From Rhytidiadelphus loreus (lineage: Eukaryota; Streptophyta; Bryopsida; Hypnales; Hylocomiaceae), in NCBI GenBank assembly GCA_947034895.1, contig OX344765.1, positions 14,203,001 to 14,267,000 on the forward strand: DNA of 64,000 bases, read 5' to 3'. The stretch's first letter is position 1, and each line of letters opens with the position of its first letter. The notes under the pieces were generated by a model. The model was not told the DNA's origin, did not search any database, and was given only the letters and a program-made list of their open reading frames with translations. Shown piece by piece: positions 22,786-33,983 of this stretch. Position numbers and translations under genes: made by a program.

Positions 22786-24177
22786 ATGCCACGAACAAAG
22801 AAGGCTGCAAAGAGGAAACAAATGGAGCATGAAGGAGGTTCACACAATGAGGCAAGTAGGGACATTCCCTCTGATGCATGCAAGAGATTTTTGATCAAGT
22901 TGATCGTCAATTTCTATGAGTCGGAAATGACGATGTCACTACACAACAAATACGTTAGGTACAACGAGGAGTGCTCGCAAAAATTCAAGGCGGACATGTG
23001 GCAACTGATGATGAATGCGCTTAGCGTTCCGGAATGGCACCACGAGACGGAGAAGAAAGGCTTTCTAAAATTCTTAGAGAATAGGGTCCACGATGCATTG
23101 TGGAATGCATCAATGGTGCTAGCAAGGTACGGCTCTCAATATCGGGAAAATGATGAGGATTTTCGTGAAGTCATTCTGAAAGCTGACTTGTTTGTTGCAC
23201 GATGCAAGCCGTTTGCAAAGAGCCGTAACAGACGAGGATCTTTGGGTTGGTGGAATAGCACTGATGGAGTGGCTGAACTGGATCGGGGCAGACAACACCT
23301 CATAGCGCTTCCCAACACAGCACGAGTAATCGCTCAAGACCAAAAAACCATGAAGGGTGGATATGCAACAATTCGTAGGGTTCGAATTGAAGGGTGTCCA
23401 GGGATAGCTACATTTTGGGAGTTTGCAGCAAAGCTATCCAATCAACACCGCACACAGCTTCATCTTGCGAGATTGGAACACCAGAACGAGTCAATGGCAG
23501 TGCGGATTCCACATCCTGGAGTTATACGGTTTGCTGCAGTTCATGGAACAACAAATGAAGGGTATTCGTATTGGTGGAATGGCGGAACATTACGGCACAT
23601 GATGCACTTGGATAATGATTATCCAGACAACATTGCCATTCGGTTGCACTATTCGAGGTCAACAGAGGTAGAGTTGATTGAAGCTTACCCTCTCGGACGA
23701 TTTAGGAAGAAGCGCACGCAACTCGCATGGGCATTATTGCACATCATGAATGCGGTGCACATTTCTGGACATCTTCACAATGACATCTCTCCAGACAACA
23801 TAATGTTTCACTTTCTTGAAGACGAGTCACGCGTGTACATTGGAGTCTGCGATTGGGGCATGACTACCGTAGCTTCTGAACCAATGAAGTCTTTGTACAC
23901 GTTTACATGTGCGAGTGACATGGAGGAGGCTTTGAGAAAGAGGTGGTGGGTGGACCCGAAGATTGCATATGTGCACAAAAGAGATGCAGATGGGTCAATC
24001 ATTCCAAATCTATCACGTGCATCAGAAGAATATGCGGTTTGTAAACTCGCTCAACGCATCAACAAGGATTGCATGTCTGAAGAATACTACAAGTTGCATC
24101 GGGAATCAGCTGAACTGACGAAGTTGAGTCACCACGTTTTGGCCCTTATGTTTCACTCATACATGGAGCGGCCTTGA
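22786..24177 (+). CDS. Protein-kinase-like protein of the hAT element
   Basis: A 463-aa frame starting at ATG 22786 (MPRTKKAAKRKQ, a basic nuclear-localisation-like start). The frame stays open further upstream, but that DNA is the promoter cluster. Residues 1-175 are a unique N-terminal region. From about 186 a protein-kinase fold is readable: a glycine-loop remnant (KGGYATIRRVRI, 190-201), a VAIK-like FAAK with K216, an alpha-C Glu near 231-235, HPGVI (243-247), a catalytic loop HNDISPDNIM with D333 and N338 (331-340), and DWG at 356-358 in place of DFG. The metal-binding Asp and catalytic Asp are kept, but the glycine loop is poor and His-Arg-Asp is His-Asn-Asp, so activity is uncertain. 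The substrate is unknown; phosphorylation of the transposase or a host factor is possible. Confidence 0.75.
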   Translation: MPRTKKAAKRKQMEHEGGSHNEASRDIPSDACKRFLIKLIVNFYESEMTMSLHNKYVRYNEECSQKFKADMWQLMMNALSVPEWHHETEKKGFLKFLENRVHDALWNASMVLARYGSQYRENDEDFREVILKADLFVARCKPFAKSRNRRGSLGWWNSTDGVAELDRGRQHLIALPNTARVIAQDQKTMKGGYATIRRVRIEGCPGIATFWEFAAKLSNQHRTQLHLARLEHQNESMAVRIPHPGVIRFAAVHGTTNEGYSYWWNGGTLRHMMHLDNDYPDNIAIRLHYSRSTEVELIEAYPLGRFRKKRTQLAWALLHIMNAVHISGHLHNDISPDNIMFHFLEDESRVYIGVCDWGMTTVASEPMKSLYTFTCASDMEEALRKRWWVDPKIAYVHKRDADGSIIPNLSRASEEYAVCKLAQRINKDCMSEEYYKLHRESAELTKLSHHVLALMFHSYMERP

Positions 24178-25855
24178 AGTGAAGGTTCGAATTACCGTGA
24201 CGGTTTGTCTCACATCATCAATTTCTTTTCCGGTCGGTGCAATTGGCCTGTGCCGGATGAGCACTTCCGCCATTCATATTAGTAGTTCAACGTACTTTAT
24301 AGTAGCATAGAACTATAGAGGTATGTAATAAATATAGAATGAGGATGTACGCGTGCACACTATATAGTGCCTAATTATGCAATGTCGATGTATGACCATA
24401 TATGTGGAATATGATAATTATACATTTTGAAAGTTCGGTGTATTTGAGTAAGTAATGCTTATGATTTTTTGTCACATGAAATTATGAAAGATAAATATGA
24501 CTTGAATGAAAAAGGCACTACTTGTTGTTGTTGAATGCTGAGGTGGCAATTAGCAAGGGTGTGTGGAGATTGTTTTCATTTTAAGCTTTGTAAACCCCAT
24601 CGTCCAAGCAGCTTCAAACTTCAGAAGGTCATAGGAATCTCAGATTTTGAAATTTTCCCAAACAAAAATTTCTTGCTTGTCAAATATAAGTATGCTTTTG
24701 TATCCATCGTTCGGATTTTCAAAATCTCAAAGTATGTGGTGGGAAAACTGATTCAAAGATGACTTAGTGCATTGTCAATATTTGGGACATTGTAGCATAA
24801 TGGCATTGCAAATTTTTTTTGGAGGTGTTAGGTGTGTTGGATTTCTTTGAAAATTGGTATGCATATGCCCAACTTCAATACCTACAAGAAAAAATTTTAA
24901 TTTTATGGTGTGTAGTGCAAAAAAATTGAGCATGAGGCGGTCAAAGGCATCTGAAATTCTGGGGCATAGTGAAAAAAAAAAAAAAAAAAGACTTTGAATG
25001 CAAATATCTCTTTATCCGTACGGTGAAAACTCCCAAAAAGTTTACCACACCCTCTCATACAAGTTCACTTCAAGATCTTACGGTTACATTTTCAAAGAAA
25101 ACATTTTCACAACATCGTGAATGATCGCAGCTGGAATGGCAGTTTTCAGTGATTTTGGACCCAGAAAATGGCTCGGTCCTTTAGGGCTTAAGAAAGAAAT
25201 GGTTAGAATAAAAATGCGTTGAATTCTACAGTTGGGAACGATACAAAATTTTTAAGAATTTTAATTTTTTTCGAAGTCAAATTACTTTCATGAGTTCAAA
25301 TGGGGATTCTTTCAGTACTCCCTAAAGTACAAGAATGGGTTAATTTTTGGGCCTAAATCCTTGTTAATTAAAAAAATGACATTTCTATAAAACCCTAACA
25401 AAATAGTACCATTGTGCATTTCGACGCTATTTAGTATTTAGACCTTGTACCTTTTTCTTTTTCTTTTTGTTAGAATAATTTCCATGACCGTCAATAGGGA
25501 CCTTAAACAAAACTTATTGTATACCGAAGTTCAACAATGGGTTCTATTTCTTTTCATAGCTCATTTGAACCCCTAAAGGACAAAGCGTCCCTTCCGTTGA
25601 CAAATGGATTTCAGGTTGATACCTATGGGCTGAATTTGTCTCCTGATTTTCTTAAATTTTTTTTTAAGATAGAAAAATGGAAAACCTTTGTGAAAATATA
25701 ATTTTTTTCTCAATCGATACCCCTCTACAAAAGTTATGCCCATGTAACTCAAAACTTGGGAGACCGGGCAACACAAAGATTTTTCAGAATTAAAATTTTT
25801 TATTTCTAAATTTTTTTCACTCATACATTATACTTTTGTCAAGGAAAAGGGCTGG
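24178..25855. other. Gene-free stretch downstream of the kinase-like gene
   Basis: AT-rich, with a poly-A run of about 19 at 24970-24990. It presumably holds the 3' UTR. No RNA gene or repeat pair was recognised. Confidence 0.5.
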
Positions 25856-25859
25856 ATTA

Positions 25860-26112
25860 AACCAGGCCGTCGGATCGGATGTGGCCATCCGATCAGACCG
25901 TCGGAAGAGCATACCCGATTGGACCGTTCGATTAGGTCGTCGGATCGAACCTGGCCGTCCGATCAGGCCGTCGGATCGGGAGTGGCCGTCCGATCGGCCA
26001 GGCCGTCGGAAGCCCCAGGCAAGGTAACTTTTTATTTACTCTAGGTAAAAAACAGAAAAACTGGACGTCCGGGGGGATCTGGACGCGGACGTTGGACGTC
26101 CGGACGTCCTGG
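25860..26112. repeat. Right subterminal GC-rich motif cluster of the hAT element
   Basis: About ten GGCCGTCSGATC-type units (25860-26012), then GGACGTCC units next to the terminus (26063-26112). Mirrors the left end and the internal promoter clusters. Confidence 0.7.
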
Positions 26113-26120
26113 TAACCCTG

Positions 26121-26128
26121 TTTTCACC
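26121..26128. repeat. hAT target-site duplication, right copy
   Basis: TTTTCACC, identical to 3743-3750. Confidence 0.85.
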
Positions 26129-27520
26129 CAAGGTGTTGTCTTTAGAATTGTAGAATAAATAAATAAATTGTGTACGTGCAACTATGGATTTTGAATCAAG
26201 GCCTTCTTCAAATGCAAACAATTCCTCATTGGAACTATCACCCAAATCAATATCATCTACATTCCAAACATTTTGAAGGTGATTTTTATTATTGTTTTCA
26301 ATGTTGTCATCATCACTTCCATCATTGTTATTGCCACAAACTACTATTGTCACCATTGCTATTACTACTACAACTATTGTCACCACTACTATCAACAACA
26401 CAACTATTATTTTCACTATCATCACCATCATCGTCAAAGTCTAGTAAGTATGCTTCTACCATCAAAATTAACTCCATCAAACTTCTTTGTCATAAGTCAA
26501 TACTACCAAATTATTATATACATGCCCCCAAAAAAACCTCAAGTTTATTGTGAAACAAATGTAACAAGAAGGTATTCCATTCATACCTATCTTCAATCTA
26601 AGAAGATTATAGAAGTAAAAGTGAATCAAGTTACAGTCAAAAAATACAAAGTGAAATAAGTAAAGTGTATACTAAAATTGAAATAAAACAACACTAGACT
26701 AATGAAAACAAAAACTACAACCAAAGTAGAACAAACTGAAGTGTATATTAAAAAAATGAAACACAAATGCACTAAAGTAAAGGAGCACCTAACCCCTAAA
26801 AGTCCCAAGACCTTTTTTCATCAAACCCACTCAAAACCTCCATTTCTATTGCATTGAATCTAGAAAAATGAAAAGAACTTTAAAAAAAATTGAACTAGAA
26901 ATTCTATAAATTCTAAAACTTAAAGTAGATATGTGATTTCATCCCTGAAAAATAAATGCAACTATTTTCATTCATAACACTCAAAAAAATGAACCTGATA
27001 ATGCATGAGAGCCAAGAGGCTTAAGAGCATCATAGGATATAATGTTAAGAATAACAATTCAACACAAATGTCCATATTTGTACTTACAAACTAAACTCAG
27101 TAATGTGGGAGCATACGTAGTGAAGGAATCTAATGTTTCATTTTGTGGTGATAAGCCTATCCTATAACCCTTAAATGACGAGGAGGACGTTTGGTGTCTA
27201 AAGAATGATAGGGAATCCTTGTTGTAGGATAGAAGTGCAACTATTCATCTTCAAAATTTTGTTGTGAAAAGGCAAAGTCTTCTATAGTAGTTTCACTTCC
27301 AATGACTGCTTTTGTAATTTCTAAAGCCCATGATTTTAATGATAATGAAAAGGAATGATTTCCAAGGTCACCCCTTCGTCCTTTAAGGGTTGATGTTTAT
27401 CATGTAAGGTAACTACATTCAAAACCAACACACTCAGAAAAATGACACTATGGAGTTGTGACCTACATTTAGATGCATCAAATGTACAGTACAGTACATC
27501 ACAACTGCACACTGTGCACA
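26129..27520. other. Spacer continuing the duplicated block after the hAT insertion
   Basis: Matches 59755-60520 downstream of the MULE element. It contains an imperfect trinucleotide-rich stretch (26280-26440) that reads as an Asp/Asn-rich peptide on the - strand and an equivalent low-complexity run at 59800-59885. It could be the eroded acidic end of an old transposase. No intact gene. Confidence 0.6.
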
Positions 27521-29150
27521 GTGTTGCTTCGGGGTGCATGACCGAGGATGCAGACTGTTTCGGCACAGCCAGAGCGTTGAGGGAAATTCCCAAGGAAACA
27601 ATCCGGCTTCATCTGACAGAAGGACGCAAAGATCTTCCCTCATGCGATGACCTAAAACGCACTCCCGCAAGCTACAAATTCTGGAAAAATCTCTCCCCTT
27701 GTCAATTCAGACACATGCTCCCTACGTCACCTCATGTGAGCGTCTCCTCCTGTTCAATTTAGACGGGCGGTTCTTACGTCACATAATTCATATGAAGATC
27801 CCCTAGTTAAGACCCGATCTCTGACAAGAAAAAAATCACTCAGACACTCACAGCGCTCTTAGTGGAGTTCCCGGCACATTCAGCCTCGCTTCTGTGCATT
27901 CCAGTCTCCAGGGACCGAGGTTGTCATGCGCAAGACCCCATCTCTCTCACAATCCTCACGCTCTTCACGTCGGGGACTTGTATGTAAGTGAAGCTCCGTG
28001 CCACCACCAGGGAAAACTTTGCGAGTAGCTCTGTCTTTGCCTCTCGGAATTAATGTGACAATGGAAACTAATACATCAGGACCGTATTAATGACCAATCA
28101 TTCCCACCTCTCGTTTTTCAAATTCATTTCTCCGTGCTCGTTTGATGGATCTGTGCTCGCAGATCAATCTCCAACTGAGGAGTGAATGAATGGGAGCATA
28201 TGCGTTTGAGAGCTGAAGATCCGGATTGGGCACTGGGGCTCTTGGCACTAAATTGTCATATCATTGAAGGTGAGACTCTGTTTCTGTTTTGGCTTGGATT
28301 TTGTTGGCTTGGGTGTGACGCTAGAGAAATCTGGAAAATTGCAGGCGAACATGTGGATGGATTGATTCATTCTCTATTTGTGCACTTTGAGAAACGCGAT
28401 TTCTGTGATTTTAATGCTGCGTGATAGTCTGCTTGCCCACTGCGAAATCGGGTGATCCTCATGGCTTTAGGAGAGCTTTTGATGATCCTTATCCAATATT
28501 TCTGTGTCATCGCCACTTTCAATGTGCAAGTCTGTTCTGTCTTCCGATTTAGGGTTTAACGAAATGTTCGAATTACACATGCACAGTTGTGGGAGCATAT
28601 GCTTGGCTTCATCTAGAATTGTGTTCTTCTTGGATTTAGTTCGGAACACTACGTAGTAAATACTCTGGTAGCAGAGATGACTATACACTGAATTTCAAAT
28701 TGAGATTTTGCGCTCAATTCCAGTGACATGTTGTTGGAAAGCTACCAAAAATGCGCTCCAAATCAGTTATAATATGCTGCTCTTCTCATGAGTTACAATA
28801 TGCTTCGTACATCAAAGTATTGAGATCACAGCAAGCAATTGAAAGCACGCATCCAAATATGATCGCGGACTACACAATGAGTCAATGCGCAGTTTGCTTG
28901 TTTCTGAAAATCCTTGCTCGTCTCTGGGTAAAGTCATGCGAGTGATAACTTCCTGAAAACCGTGTCATCTCAACATCAGCCATGATCTGAGTTTCAGAGT
29001 TCAGTTCTAACCTAGGCTTTCAAGTTGACGTCAGCAAGGCTTTATTCCTGGGGTTCGAGTTGAATTGCATGATTTTGAAGTCTGTGTGCACGTCTTTACG
29101 TGTCTGTGAAGCATCAGGTATTCATCAAGCTCATTGTAGTCCTACTAGCC
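27521..29150 (+). promoter_or_regulatory. Promoter and 5' leader of carboxylesterase copy B
   Basis: About 1.6 kb conserved with 60525-62102 upstream of copy C, ending at the start codon in GCCATGG, a good plant initiation context. A possible leader intron (GT at 28270, AG at 28343-28344) is conserved in copy C. The conservation extends about as far as the duplication, so it does not by itself show function. Confidence 0.5.
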
Positions 29151-31200
29151 ATGGGTAACGTCTTGGAGGAAAATCCTCCTGTTACACCCAATGAGGAGAA
29201 CGGGACCGAGGTGCTTCCAGGGCTGAGAATCAAAGCTGATGGAACAGTAGTGCGAAACTCAGACCGCGCTCTGCCGACCACCGATCCCTCGGTCTCGCCT
29301 TCTCCAATTTTCGTCGCCAATGTAGCATCCAAGGATGTAATAGTTGATTCCGAAACCGGCATTTGGGGTCGAGTCTTCCTTCCTCAATCCGTCTCGGAAG
29401 GCCTTAGCAAGAAGCTGCCGATTGTGGTTTACTTTCACGGCGGTGGCTTTTGCATGGGAAACCCAGGTAGTGAATTGTTTCCTGATCCCCCCCCCTCCCC
29501 CCCCGTGTGTTCTTTCTATTCCCTGCTGTCCGAGGATGGCTTCGACAATCTTGACTTCTCCATGTTCTCTCAGTATGCATTATTCTGCTTTCAGTATTAG
29601 ATTGTTATGTCTCCTCTTTGACATCATATGGAGAGGTTTCGTCGTGATTTCTGGGCAGGATTCCTCTGATGGTATGGTGGCCTTCCCATGGGGAAGATTT
29701 TTTTTTTGCTGTTGTCTAGCAGCTTGTGAACCAGTCTAATTTCACTGAAAACTCTATTGTAAGCGTAATTGAATGCATGAATCAAATAGTGTAAATCTTC
29801 TTGAGTGAGTATTTGTACATTGTCAGTATCAGGAAGCACATATGTTATGAACGCAATGTATTGTTCGCAGGGGACGTGGGTCCTAGTTATCATGCCACCA
29901 GGCTGTGCAAGACAGCCAACGTCATTGTGATATCTGCGAGTTACAGACTTTCTCCTGAATCTCGGCTTCCCGTTGCTTTCAACGATGCCTCCACTACCAT
30001 GTCATGGCTGCAAAAACAGGTGAATCCAGTTCTATACAACCGAAATTCTTGTGACAGGCGTTGATAAGAATTTACCCTCAACGAACTAGACACATCGTTT
30101 AAGTCCAACGATAGACTTCATCTTGCGTTTTTATTTTGACCTACTTGAAATTTCAGAATAGAATTGAGTACAGCTTGCCTTTCTAGTCTACTGAAACCCA
30201 TACAAACTCGATTTTCTAACCAATTCCAACACTGAAGTCATACAAAGGGCAAGTGCTGATAATGAATTCATCCAGCTTTTAATGTTGTGAAAACTTTACA
30301 AGGTGAAATACGTTTCACCAATACGAATTTCAACCTTGAGAATCCAAATACACATTCCATTTCGAGCTCTCCAAGTTACTTGAAGCTTCTCCATCCATTT
30401 AGTGACCCAGAAGAGTAAGATTGAATTGAAGACGGAATCAACAGAGTTTGGGTTTGGGTTAGGAGGCTCAACTTTGGTTTCCACTTTGGTTTAGGGTTCA
30501 GGTTTTAGGATTATAGGCTCAACTTTGGTGATGGGTTTACGGTTCAGGCTTTAGAGGCTCAACTTTGGCTCATTCTCTCAGAGTTTGAATCTGATTTTGT
30601 CTAATAGCTTTTGCTGTCCTGCAGTGCAAGTACCAAGCAAGTGGAGACGTGACCGCAGGCGACTCCTGGCTCATGAGCCACGTCGATTTCTCGCAGGTCT
30701 TCGTCATGGGCGTCAGCGCCGGAGGCAACATTGCCCATCACGTGGTGGTCTCCAAACCTCTGAAGAACTTCCACCCTCTCACCATCGCAGGGGTGATCCC
30801 AATGGTGCCGTTCTTCAGTGCAGAGGAGTTGAGCGAATCCGAGCAGAAGTTTCCGGAGGATGAGATTCTCCCGCTGGGCAAACACCGCATGTTCTGGAGA
30901 CTGGCTCTTCCCGTGGGGTCCAACCGAGACCACCCTTTCTGCAACCCACTCTCTGCAGATGCTCCGAGACTGACTGACGTCCAGATCCCAAGGATGTTGC
31001 TGATTGTTGCGGGAAAGGATCCGTTGCACACCAGACAGATGGAGTATTACAATGCTCTCAAGCAGGCAGGCAAGGAAGTGCAGCTGGTGGAGGTACCTGA
31101 GGGCTCCCATCTTTTCTGCATAGATGCGGCCTTAGAAGCAGAGAATGTGAGGGTGGATGCGGCCACTTCAAACTTTATTCATAAAACTCGGCTTGCTTAG
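29151..31200 (+). CDS. Carboxylesterase (HSL/CXE family), copy B, complete
   Basis: Exons are 29151-29466, 29871-30019 and 30625-31200, giving 346 aa, the usual size for plant CXE proteins (about 310-350). Residues 96-100 are HGGGF (oxyanion hole), 130-135 YRLSPE and 184-189 GVSAGG with nucleophile S186; D287 (AGKDPL) and H317 (EGSHLF) complete the triad. There is no signal peptide, so it is probably cytosolic or nuclear like other CXEs. The family-typical Asp of GDSAG is Val here. Against copy A, the residues after the catalytic His differ (HLFCIDA against HVFRKVA). GT/AG splice sites and phases are identical among the copies. The start follows a good initiation context. It is not an evident GID1 gibberellin receptor: those replace the catalytic His, which is retained here. 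Confidence 0.9.
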
Positions 31201-31414
31201 GACTATGGTCTTATTTGTATGCACTCTTGGTCACAGGAACCGTGCTGTACCAAAAGTTCATGCACTGTTTTGATGATGTCTCTATACAACAATTTGATTT
31301 TTTGGAGTCAGTCATCGTGTAGTACAGAAAATTCATCCGTATTGTCTTACTAAAAGAATTTTTTTTTTGGGAGTTTCAGGCATCGTTGAGTACAAAATTT
31401 CATCGCTTTTGTCT
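31201..31414. other. Short spacer after copy B, 5' of the gypsy insertion
   Basis: Matches 1769-1980 downstream of copy A. The last 5 bases (31410-31414, TGTCT) form the left target duplication of the retrotransposon. Confidence 0.75.
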
Positions 31415-31820
31415 TGTTAGAACCTGAATTGGCAGATCGTGTTCGTGTCGACGCTCCGTCCTTCTCGCCTCGCCTGGCCTCCCACTCCGAATCACCATCG
31501 TCAGACCTGCAAGAATCCCTCTCTCATGGTCTTGTTTCCAGACATGGAAGGAACTCAATTGAGCATGAAACCTTCACTAGAACAACACTCCATTCAATCA
31601 TGTGAAGAGCCAGGGAAGCTTAATCAGGGAAGCTTAAGTGTGTAACATTCTCTCATATTATAGCAATATGCAAGGTGAGAGACAAGTCCCTCTCACTGAA
31701 CTTTAAGAGAGACGGTGGGTGGTTTGAGTCCAACCACCATAACTATCATGGGACTTATAACTACCTCATAATGAATTGGGAAATTGTCATCCAGTTCAAA
31801 TGTATGACGAAGTTGTAACA
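31415..31820 (-). repeat. Gypsy 3' LTR
   Basis: 406 bp, TG...CA, paired with 41490-42222. It is the 3' LTR because the coding order is on the - strand. Confidence 0.88.
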
Positions 31821-33249
31821 TTACCCCCCATTATAAGTTTTAGAAGATGATCCTGGTGCTTTAGGATGTTGATAGTGAAATTCCTTAACCGCGATCAGAG
31901 TGTTTTTTAAATTTCTTGTTGGTTCCTTAGAGTATTGGTCCGGCCCATAACCTTCCCATGAAACAAGATATTGCAATTTCCTTCCACAACTACTTAGTTG
32001 AGAGTCCAATATATTGTGAACCTCCCATTCTATTTCCCCTTCCGGTGTTACAATTGGTGGAGGTGGTCTTTGCTTGCGACCTGGTATAGTATCTTGACAA
32101 TATGGCTCAAGGAGTGATACATGGAACACATCATCGATGTGGAGCATTTTGGACAACTTTAGCCAATATACTAAATCCGATATTTTAGCTATGATAGAAA
32201 AGGGGCCTAAGAATTTTGACTCCAATTTTTTAGAAGGTGTTGTTGTAGAAATATGGTCATGTCAAAGTAGTACCTTGTCCTTGATTTTAAAATGGGGTTG
32301 TTGTTGAACATGTCGATCATAATTTCTCTTGGCTTGATCTCCTGCAATGTTTATTATAGTCTTTATTTCCTCGTGAACCTCTTGTAAATGACGAATCCTT
32401 TCCTCAACAGTTGGAACTGTGGAAGTCCTAGGTATTGTGAAGGATAGATTTGGATGATAACCATAGGTAGTATAAAAGGGTGAGAACCCTGTGGCCGAGT
32501 GAAGAGAGTTATTGTAAGTGAATGCGACTACGGGAAGGAGGTCTGACCAATTGTCTTGTCATCTTGTAGTGAACATTCGCAAAATTTGCTCCAAAATTTG
32601 GTTTACCCTTTCTATTTGTCCATCTGCCTATAGATGAAACACTATTGTAGTCGCATGATGAATACGAAGAAGATTATATAACCGTCACATAAATTTAGAA
32701 ACGAATACCAAATCATGATCGGAAATTATCTCATCTAGCATCCCATGGTGCTTCCAATCATGGTGGAGATATAGAGTGGCCATGCCCTTCGAATCAATGG
32801 TGTCATTTGTTGGAATAAAGTGGGTTAGTTTTATGTTCTTATCAACTACCACCATAATGGCGTCAAACCCGGCAATACTTGACAGTTTCACAATAAAATC
32901 CGTTGTCACTTGTTTCCATGGGGCATTTGCTGTTGGAATTGGTTGTAATAGACCATATCGACTATGTTATGTAGGCTTGGATCGTTGGCATAAATCGCAA
33001 CCATCGACGTAACGGTAGACATACCACTTCAAAGATGGCCAATAAAATGTTCTCACTACAAAATCTAGTGTCTTTGCATCCTAAATGTCCTACAAGTGGT
33101 GCATCATGTCTTAATCTCAGAATTTGGCATCGCAATTCTTCGTTGTCTAGTACTACCATTGTATCCAAAAAATGGAGTACTTCGTCTCGAAAACTATAGT
33201 CTTGGAATCTTTGCCGGATGTTGATTGGGGCGTGATCTAGACCATTCAT
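31821..33249 (-). pseudogene. Gypsy integrase and chromodomain remnants
   Basis: Broken fragments: a zinc-binding-like N-terminal region with LRHDAPLVGHLG (33249-32962), a core fragment with VVVDK, THFIPT and ISDHD (32909-32685), and a C-terminal fragment with SLLEPY followed by a chromodomain-like LQYLVSWEGYGPDQ and EFHYQHP (32225-31821). Frameshifts and stops separate them. Chromodomains direct integration to particular histone marks in this lineage. Confidence 0.8.
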
Positions 33250-33599
33250 AAAAAATGTTAATATAGGCTCAAGGTTTTTATCCTAAGTGGTTGACACTTA
33301 GATATGTTGAATAATTTTTGCGTCATTCCATACGGGTTCACATGTTTTCAACATTGCTAATTGTAGTAAAGGTTTTGAATAACTTTCAAAATCTTTTCTA
33401 TATTGGTTCGTTTAGAGAGCATGTTTGTTCGTCCATTTAATGACCCCGGTCTATGTTGAATAACAAAATCAAATGTTGATAATAGCTTAGACTATCGAAC
33501 TTGTCTTTGGTTAAGCTGCTTTATAGTAAGAAATTGCTCAAGATTCTTATAGTCAGAAATTACTTGAACCTGGTGGGACGATCCCTCAAGGTAAATACA

Positions 33600-33983
33600 T
33601 CAATCTTGGAAAGCTAAAATAATACTCAATAATTCTTTATCATAAATCTCGTACTTTTGTTCTACTGGGGACATCTTGAAGCTACGATAAGCACATGGAT
33701 GCAGATGTCCATCTTCCCCATGTTGTGATAGGATGCCCCTTGTTGTAGTGTCTGATGCGTCTGTTTCCACAATGAAAGATTGTTCAAAGTTGGGATGTAA
33801 TAATACCGGAGCTTTTGTGAATCGAGATCGGAGTTCTTCGAACGCCTCTTGTGCCAAAAAAGTCCACTCAAATTGTTGATTTTTTTGTGTCAATGCCATG
33901 ACTGGTACCGCAATTTTTGAATAATTGCAAATAAAGCAGTGATAAATATTCACAAAGCCTAAGAATACTTGGACCTCCTTCAC
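33600..33983 (-). pseudogene. Gypsy reverse-transcriptase connection / RNase H fragment
   Basis: Reads FLGFVNIYHCFI, then the RNase H start FIVETDASDTTTRGIL and YEIYDKELLSI. The first catalytic Asp region (TDAS) and Glu (DKELL) are visible, but the 5' side was cut off by the insertion at 33997-35825. Confidence 0.85.

Larger units (their letters stand above)
3751..26120. mobile_element. Giant hAT-like DNA transposon, 22.4 kb, with accessory genes
   Basis: The left end reads CAGGGTTGACG and the right end, on the other strand, CAGGGTTACCAGG. Both are flanked by the same 8-bp target duplication TTTTCACC (3743-3750 and 26121-26128), the hallmark of hAT insertion. The third copy of this spacer (around 59750) lacks the insert. 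Inside are a full-length hAT transposase, a coiled-coil/RING-H2 gene, a paralogue of its N-terminal domain and a kinase-like gene, with shared GC-rich motif clusters near their promoters and at both ends. The terminal inverted repeat is short (about 7 bp plus GGACGTCCGGACG-rich subterminal DNA). A smaller inverted end CAACCCTG at 3949-3956 could mark an older, shorter hAT/MITE at the left end, but its flank does not match the duplication. Whether the 16-22 kb stretch is a later insertion cannot be decided by eye. Confidence 0.8.

Noticed and set aside
26273..26659. His/Tyr/Ser-rich open frames and the - strand Val/Ile-rich frame
   Set aside because: Products of trinucleotide-like low complexity; not conserved as a frame at 59800-59900.
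27442..27762. 106-aa open frame upstream of carboxylesterase copy B
   Set aside because: Only partly open in the copy C equivalent (60548-60763), with indels that shift the frame; promoter DNA.
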